64,000 bases of DNA, from contig CAZUXM010000004.1 in assembly GCA_964624635.1 (NCBI GenBank), positions 31,941 to 95,940 on the forward strand. Direction: 5' to 3'. The position numbers and the translations under genes were made by a program. Origin of the DNA: JANWKQ01 sp964624635 (GTDB lineage: Bacteria > Bacteroidota > Bacteroidia > CAIKAF01). Shown piece after piece: positions 62,455 through 64,000 of this stretch. Position 1 is the first letter of the stretch, and every line of letters begins with the position of its first letter. A model generated the notes under the pieces. The model did no database searches and was not told the DNA's origin. It saw only the letters and a program-made list of their open reading frames with translations.

Positions 62455-63912
62455 ATGAGTCATATATATTCTTTATTTACTTTAGTCCAAAAAAAGCAAA
62501 AAGCAGGCATTTTTTATGCTCTTTTTATGCTCTTTTCTTTCAATTTTTTTGCGCAAAAAGTACCACAAGGGTTTAATTACCAGGCTATTGCGAGAGACTT
62601 GCAAGGAAACGAACTCACCGATTCCCTTTTACATCTGCGGGTATCTTTATTAAAAGGAAACACCCTTGTTTATTCCGAAAACCATACACAAACCACCAAT
62701 GCCTTTGGCTTATTTACCTTAGTTATTGGTCAAGGCACACCCAACTCAGTAGATTCTTTTGCCTCCGTGCCTTGGGTAGATGGAAACATTTTCTTAAAAA
62801 TAGAAGTTGAAAACAAAACAGGCGGTTTTGAACAGGTAGGCGTTCCCACGCAATTATTTTCAGTTCCTTATGCATTGTATGCCGGAAGCGGCTTGCCGGG
62901 GGCTGATGGTAGGGGAATTACCCAAATTGTTAAATCAAATAATAATTTAATTGTTCATTATTCCGATGGCACGTTTGATACTGTTTTTCAAATAGCTTCC
63001 CAAGATAGCAGCAATACCAACGAGTTAATAGATAGTTTGCATTTTAATGTCAACAACCGCTATTTAAGTGTGTATGAAGGGGGTATAAAACGAGATAGCG
63101 TTTTTATTCCTGCCAACGCCACTGTTAATCATCCTAATTTATCTCTCTTTTTTGATTCGCTTAAAATTACCAATGGCATTGGTGTTAATTTAGGACAAAT
63201 ATTAAACCCCTTGCGTGCCCAAATTTATAATGATTCAGTGGCTTTAGCGCAATATAAAATGCAAGATCATGATACCAGTGCTACCAATGAAAAAATTTCT
63301 TCGGTTAGTTTAAATCCAAATTCAAATATTTTAACCATTACCGAACCCAATAATTCAAAAACCGTGGATTTAAGCCAGTTAAAGGACAATCTTGGCAATC
63401 ACTTGGCTGCCACTCATTTAAGAATGAATGATAAAAATATAGTCGATTTCGATTCCTTAAAAAGTATAGCAGGCAATATGGATATAAGACCCATAAGCCC
63501 AAGCGTTGAAGGAGGCGATCTTTTTGCAGATTCTATTTTTGCCCGAAAAATAATACAAAGCTGTCCTGTGGGTATGAGCAGTGTTGGATTTGGGAGTACT
63601 TTGCAAAATTTCTGTGTCGACCAAGCATTATTTCCATCTGTGAATGGAGCGAGTTATTGGGACGCGAACAGGGCGTGTATGGCTGTAGGTAAAAGATTGT
63701 GTGATGCTAATGAATTAGGATATGTTATTTCTGCCGGAACCAATCAAGTTTTAGATCCGATAATACCCAACTTGGGATTAAATGTTGAATGGACCGGCAC
63801 AATAGTAGATAGCTCCAAAGCCATAGCTATTTCTGCTACTTCAATAACACCTAACTTACATTCAACAGACCTAAGTGTTATTAAATTCTTTAGATGTTGT
63901 TATACAAGATAA
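62455..63912 (+). CDS. Secreted protein with collagen-like linker and FGE/lectin-like C-terminus
   Basis: A 485-residue secreted protein. The ATG at 62455 gives a signal peptide ending FNFFAQ; a TTG three bases earlier is also in frame. Residues 35-145 match an N-terminal domain common in Bacteroidota (PQGFNYQAIARDLQGNEL, TNAFGLFTLVIGQGTPN, FSVPYALYAGSG). A short GADGRG stretch and long beta-rich repeats with Asp-Ser-Leu-x-Phe follow. The last 115 residues contain CVDQ...YWDANRACMAVGKRLCDANEL, the pattern of FGE/C-lectin-like domains, with a final RCCYTR. Tail-fibre-like or adhesive function is inferred. Confidence 0.75.
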   Translation: MSHIYSLFTLVQKKQKAGIFYALFMLFSFNFFAQKVPQGFNYQAIARDLQGNELTDSLLHLRVSLLKGNTLVYSENHTQTTNAFGLFTLVIGQGTPNSVDSFASVPWVDGNIFLKIEVENKTGGFEQVGVPTQLFSVPYALYAGSGLPGADGRGITQIVKSNNNLIVHYSDGTFDTVFQIASQDSSNTNELIDSLHFNVNNRYLSVYEGGIKRDSVFIPANATVNHPNLSLFFDSLKITNGIGVNLGQILNPLRAQIYNDSVALAQYKMQDHDTSATNEKISSVSLNPNSNILTITEPNNSKTVDLSQLKDNLGNHLAATHLRMNDKNIVDFDSLKSIAGNMDIRPISPSVEGGDLFADSIFARKIIQSCPVGMSSVGFGSTLQNFCVDQALFPSVNGASYWDANRACMAVGKRLCDANELGYVISAGTNQVLDPIIPNLGLNVEWTGTIVDSSKAIAISATSITPNLHSTDLSVIKFFRCCYTR

Positions 63913-63933
63913 GTTATTTATTTGCCAAAAAAG

Positions 63934-64000
63934 CTAGGCTTTTACAAAAATAAATACCAAAAGTAAAAAGATAATGATTCCCAAAATCATCTTATAACTT
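63934..64000 (-). CDS. Possible 3' end of a membrane-protein gene, cut by window edge
   Basis: A minus-strand frame open to the window edge ends in one strongly hydrophobic helix followed by Val-Lys-Ala and a stop at 63934-63936. It may be the tail of a membrane protein whose main part lies beyond 64000, or an 18-residue peptide starting at an internal ATG. The family cannot be told. Confidence 0.3.
   Translation of the reverse strand, partial: SYKMILGIIIFLLLVFIFVKA

Noticed and set aside
62455..63912. Prophage tail fibre
   Set aside because: The domain layout resembles tail-fibre-like proteins, but it has a signal peptide and no phage genes are near it.
58556..64000. Template repeat or reverse transcriptase for the suspected DGR within the window
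   Set aside because: I found no AAC-rich near-copy of the variable region and no frame with reverse-transcriptase motifs, so the element is not claimed to be here.

Overview
The window comes from an AT-rich Bacteroidota genome, most like a Flavobacteriales-type draft or metagenome assembly. The evidence is type IX secretion and gliding genes (gldJ, porU, porV, a porP/sprF homologue), many secreted proteins with T9SS C-terminal signals, TAnnTTTG promoter boxes and weak Shine-Dalgarno sequences. Three runs of N (6635-6644, 12132-12141, 41014-41027) are scaffold joins, each inside a conserved gene.

Layout. 1-3.0 kb (minus): a tightly packed murI, sensor kinase, gpmI operon and a DMT exporter. 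3.0-4.7 kb: cobalamin adenosyltransferase and mutY, convergent with a thioredoxin-like lipoprotein. 6.0-9.2 kb: the classic thrS-infC-rpmI-rplT operon; infC starts with ATT. 9.3-12.2 kb (minus): a PorP/SprF protein, gldJ and a MazG-like pyrophosphohydrolase. 12.3-18.0 kb: porU, porV and ispF. 18.4-40.1 kb: three T9SS cargo genes, namely a 4474-residue repetitive surface protein, a 502-residue beta-propeller-like protein and a 2189-residue PKD-repeat protein. 40.1-43.5 kb: gapA, murB and ribBA. 43.7-46.3 kb: another type B T9SS cargo. 46.4-51.6 kb: a small acidic protein, recG, a GMC oxidoreductase pair and a HAD phosphatase. 51.7-58.6 kb: an OmpA-like lipoprotein, a secreted protein, an FAD/NAD oxidoreductase without redox cysteines, a TPR/beta-propeller/OmpA/DUF1573 envelope protein, a Cys/His-rich secreted protein and lspA. 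58.9-64 kb: a class III dioxygenase, a tandem pair of DUF1566-type lectin-fold proteins, rbfA and another surface protein.

The genes fit together as an envelope and secretion neighbourhood: PorV shuttles and PorU cleaves the signals of cargo such as the giant proteins, while GldJ and the PorP/SprF protein belong to the motility and surface-attachment side.

The most unusual signal is at the 3' end of the first DUF1566 gene (60827-60898). Codon use switches abruptly to NNC codons (TAC, ACC, TTC, CTC, AAC), just before a 3' end shared with its neighbour. This is what adenine mutagenesis of an AAC-rich template by a diversity-generating retroelement produces. No reverse transcriptase or template repeat was seen in the window, so it would have to act from elsewhere in the genome. 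Other leads are a MITE-like inverted-repeat element at 58586-58783, a degenerate TCTAA repeat running into the GMC oxidoreductase start, and gap lengths that can be inferred from protein conservation.
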